DNA of 5,869 bases from Cyanobacteria bacterium UBA1186 (GTDB taxonomy: Bacteria > Cyanobacteriota > Vampirovibrionia > Gastranaerophilales > Gastranaerophilaceae), in assembly GCA_002309875.1 (NCBI GenBank), contig DBYM01000024.1:27746-33614 (forward strand). The letters are read 5' to 3'. The notes beneath the pieces are model-generated. The model worked only from the letters and a program-made list of their open reading frames with translations, did no database searches and was not told the DNA's origin. A program made the position numbers and the translations under genes. Below are positions 5,038 through 5,869 of this stretch, in pieces (position 1 is the stretch's first letter; each line of letters begins with the position of its first letter).

Positions 5038-5869
5038 AAGAGAACTCCTTTGCATTTTTAATTGATGAAGTTGAGTGCGTTGCTATTTCTGAAATATTAG
5101 TATAATCGGAACGTGAATGAGCGCCTCTGGATTCTTTTCTTTCAAGTGCCGCAGTAACAATCAGTTGTGCTATCGTTAACATATTTCTGTATTCGTATTC
5201 GTCAGTATTGCGGCATTTGCGTTCTCTTCTGAAATCTCTGTTCATAATGTTTAATTTATCAAGTGCCTTAAGCAGTTTATCTTCACACCTGATAATTCCC
5301 GCGCTATCCCACATAAGGGATTTCAGGTTGTCCTTTAATGTTTTTATATCATAATCACAATCCGATATGGGATTTGAATATAGATTTATCGTGTTCATTA
5401 TTCTATCGTCAATAATATTAGGAGTTTCAAGATTTGCAAATGATAAGTAGTCAGCGAGTTCGTAAGCGCAGGCTACACATTCCAAAAGGGAATTGCTTGC
5501 CAATCTGTTTGCTCCGTGCAGTCCCGTCGAAGCCGTTTCTCCTATGGCATACAAATTTTTAATTGATGTTTTTCCGTTAACTTCAGCCTTAATACCGCCC
5601 ATGAAATAGTGTGCGGCAGGTGCAATCGGAATCGGGGAAGAGGTTATGTCTATTCCGCTTTTAAGACAATGTTCCGATATTGTCGGGAATCTCATCAGAA
5701 GTTTTTGTTTATCGATTATTGAGGCATTTAAAAACATATTTGAAGAATGCTTGTTTTGCATTTCGTTATAAATCGCTCTAGTTACAATATCTCTTGGCGC
5801 GAGTTCTCTTTTATCGTGGTATTTCGACATAAATTCATGTCCTGTTTCATCAACCAATTTTGCGCCTTC
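5030..5869 (-). CDS. nadB: L-aspartate oxidase, NadB (partial, N-terminus outside window)
   Basis: NadB (EC 1.4.3.16) is a cytosolic flavoprotein that oxidises L-aspartate to iminoaspartate, using O2 or fumarate to reoxidise FAD. NadA then condenses the product to quinolinate, the NadC substrate. The visible 279 residues are roughly the C-terminal half; the FAD-binding N-terminus lies beyond the right edge. Family motifs, numbered in the fragment, are RELAPRD (21-27), PAAHYFMGG (84-92), LYAIGETASTGLHGANRLASNSLLE (106-130) and the C-terminal helical domain with RKESRGAHSRSDY. The conserved active-site Arg of PRD, His of AAHY and Arg of GANR are all present. The succinate dehydrogenase flavoprotein subunit (SdhA/FrdA) is the related alternative, but the AAHYxxGG spacing, the C-terminal domain and the nadC neighbour point to NadB. 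The frame is open to the edge; the TTG at 5857 is not a real start. An upstream nadA would be expected. Confidence 0.95.
   Translation of the reverse strand, partial: EGAKLVDETGHEFMSKYHDKRELAPRDIVTRAIYNEMQNKHSSNMFLNASIIDKQKLLMRFPTISEHCLKSGIDITSSPIPIAPAAHYFMGGIKAEVNGKTSIKNLYAIGETASTGLHGANRLASNSLLECVACAYELADYLSFANLETPNIIDDRIMNTINLYSNPISDCDYDIKTLKDNLKSLMWDSAGIIRCEDKLLKALDKLNIMNRDFRRERKCRNTDEYEYRNMLTIAQLIVTAALERKESRGAHSRSDYTNISEIATHSTSSIKNAKEFSYA
5045..5051 (-). promoter_or_regulatory. Shine-Dalgarno that sets the nadC start
   Basis: AAAGGAG lies within the last codons of nadB, 7 bases before ATG 5035-5037. It falls inside the reading frame that would begin at ATG 5055, which argues against that earlier start. 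Confidence 0.85.

Noticed and set aside
5038..5055. Earlier ATG for nadC at 5055
   Set aside because: The Shine-Dalgarno AAAGGAG lies inside this extension and points to ATG 5037, which matches the usual NadC N-terminus.

Overview
All genes in this window lie on the minus strand, so transcription runs from high to low coordinates. In that order they are: the 3' part of nadB (L-aspartate oxidase, cut by the right edge); nadC (quinolinate phosphoribosyltransferase); tRNA-Arg(CCG); a soluble GAF-GGDEF-HD-GYP-like cyclic-di-GMP protein; a PadR-family regulator; a PDZ/radical-SAM/DUF512 protein; and the 5' part of a response regulator, cut by the left edge. Packing is very dense. The longest non-coding stretch is about 83 bases (303-385), and no gap reaches 300 bases.

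The window falls into three blocks. (1) 4124-5869 is an NAD biosynthesis unit: nadB and nadC overlap by 8 bases, and the tRNA gene begins only 6 bases after the nadC stop, so the tRNA is probably co-transcribed and cut out of the nad transcript. (2) 386-4110 starts with a strong sigma70-type promoter (TTGAAC, 17 bp, TATACT) just after the tRNA. It drives a three-gene unit in which the cyclic-di-GMP gene and the PadR gene share one base (TAATG), and the PadR and DUF512 genes overlap by 17 bases. (3) 1-385 holds the response regulator start, its Shine-Dalgarno and a short AT-rich dyad in the gap.

The organism is an AT-rich bacterium. The cyanobacteria/Firmicutes-type DUF512 radical SAM protein, a tRNA without encoded CCA, the NarL-like receiver and the GAF-GGDEF architecture fit a non-photosynthetic relative of Cyanobacteria (Vampirovibrionia/Melainabacteria, for example Gastranaerophilales). 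A Clostridia-like Firmicute is the main alternative. This is inference from gene content only.

Most of the window is ordinary core and signalling content. I see no defence system, mobile element, CRISPR array or clearly new system. The most notable point is the signalling protein: its GGDEF half keeps the GGEEF active site and an RxxD inhibitory site, while its HD-GYP half keeps HH and GYP but has lost the HD histidine (Tyr instead) and the following lysine (Asn instead). It therefore looks like an active cyclase joined to a phosphodiesterase-like domain that is probably inactive or altered. Three gene starts are placed downstream of the longest possible ORF start on the basis of Shine-Dalgarno position.
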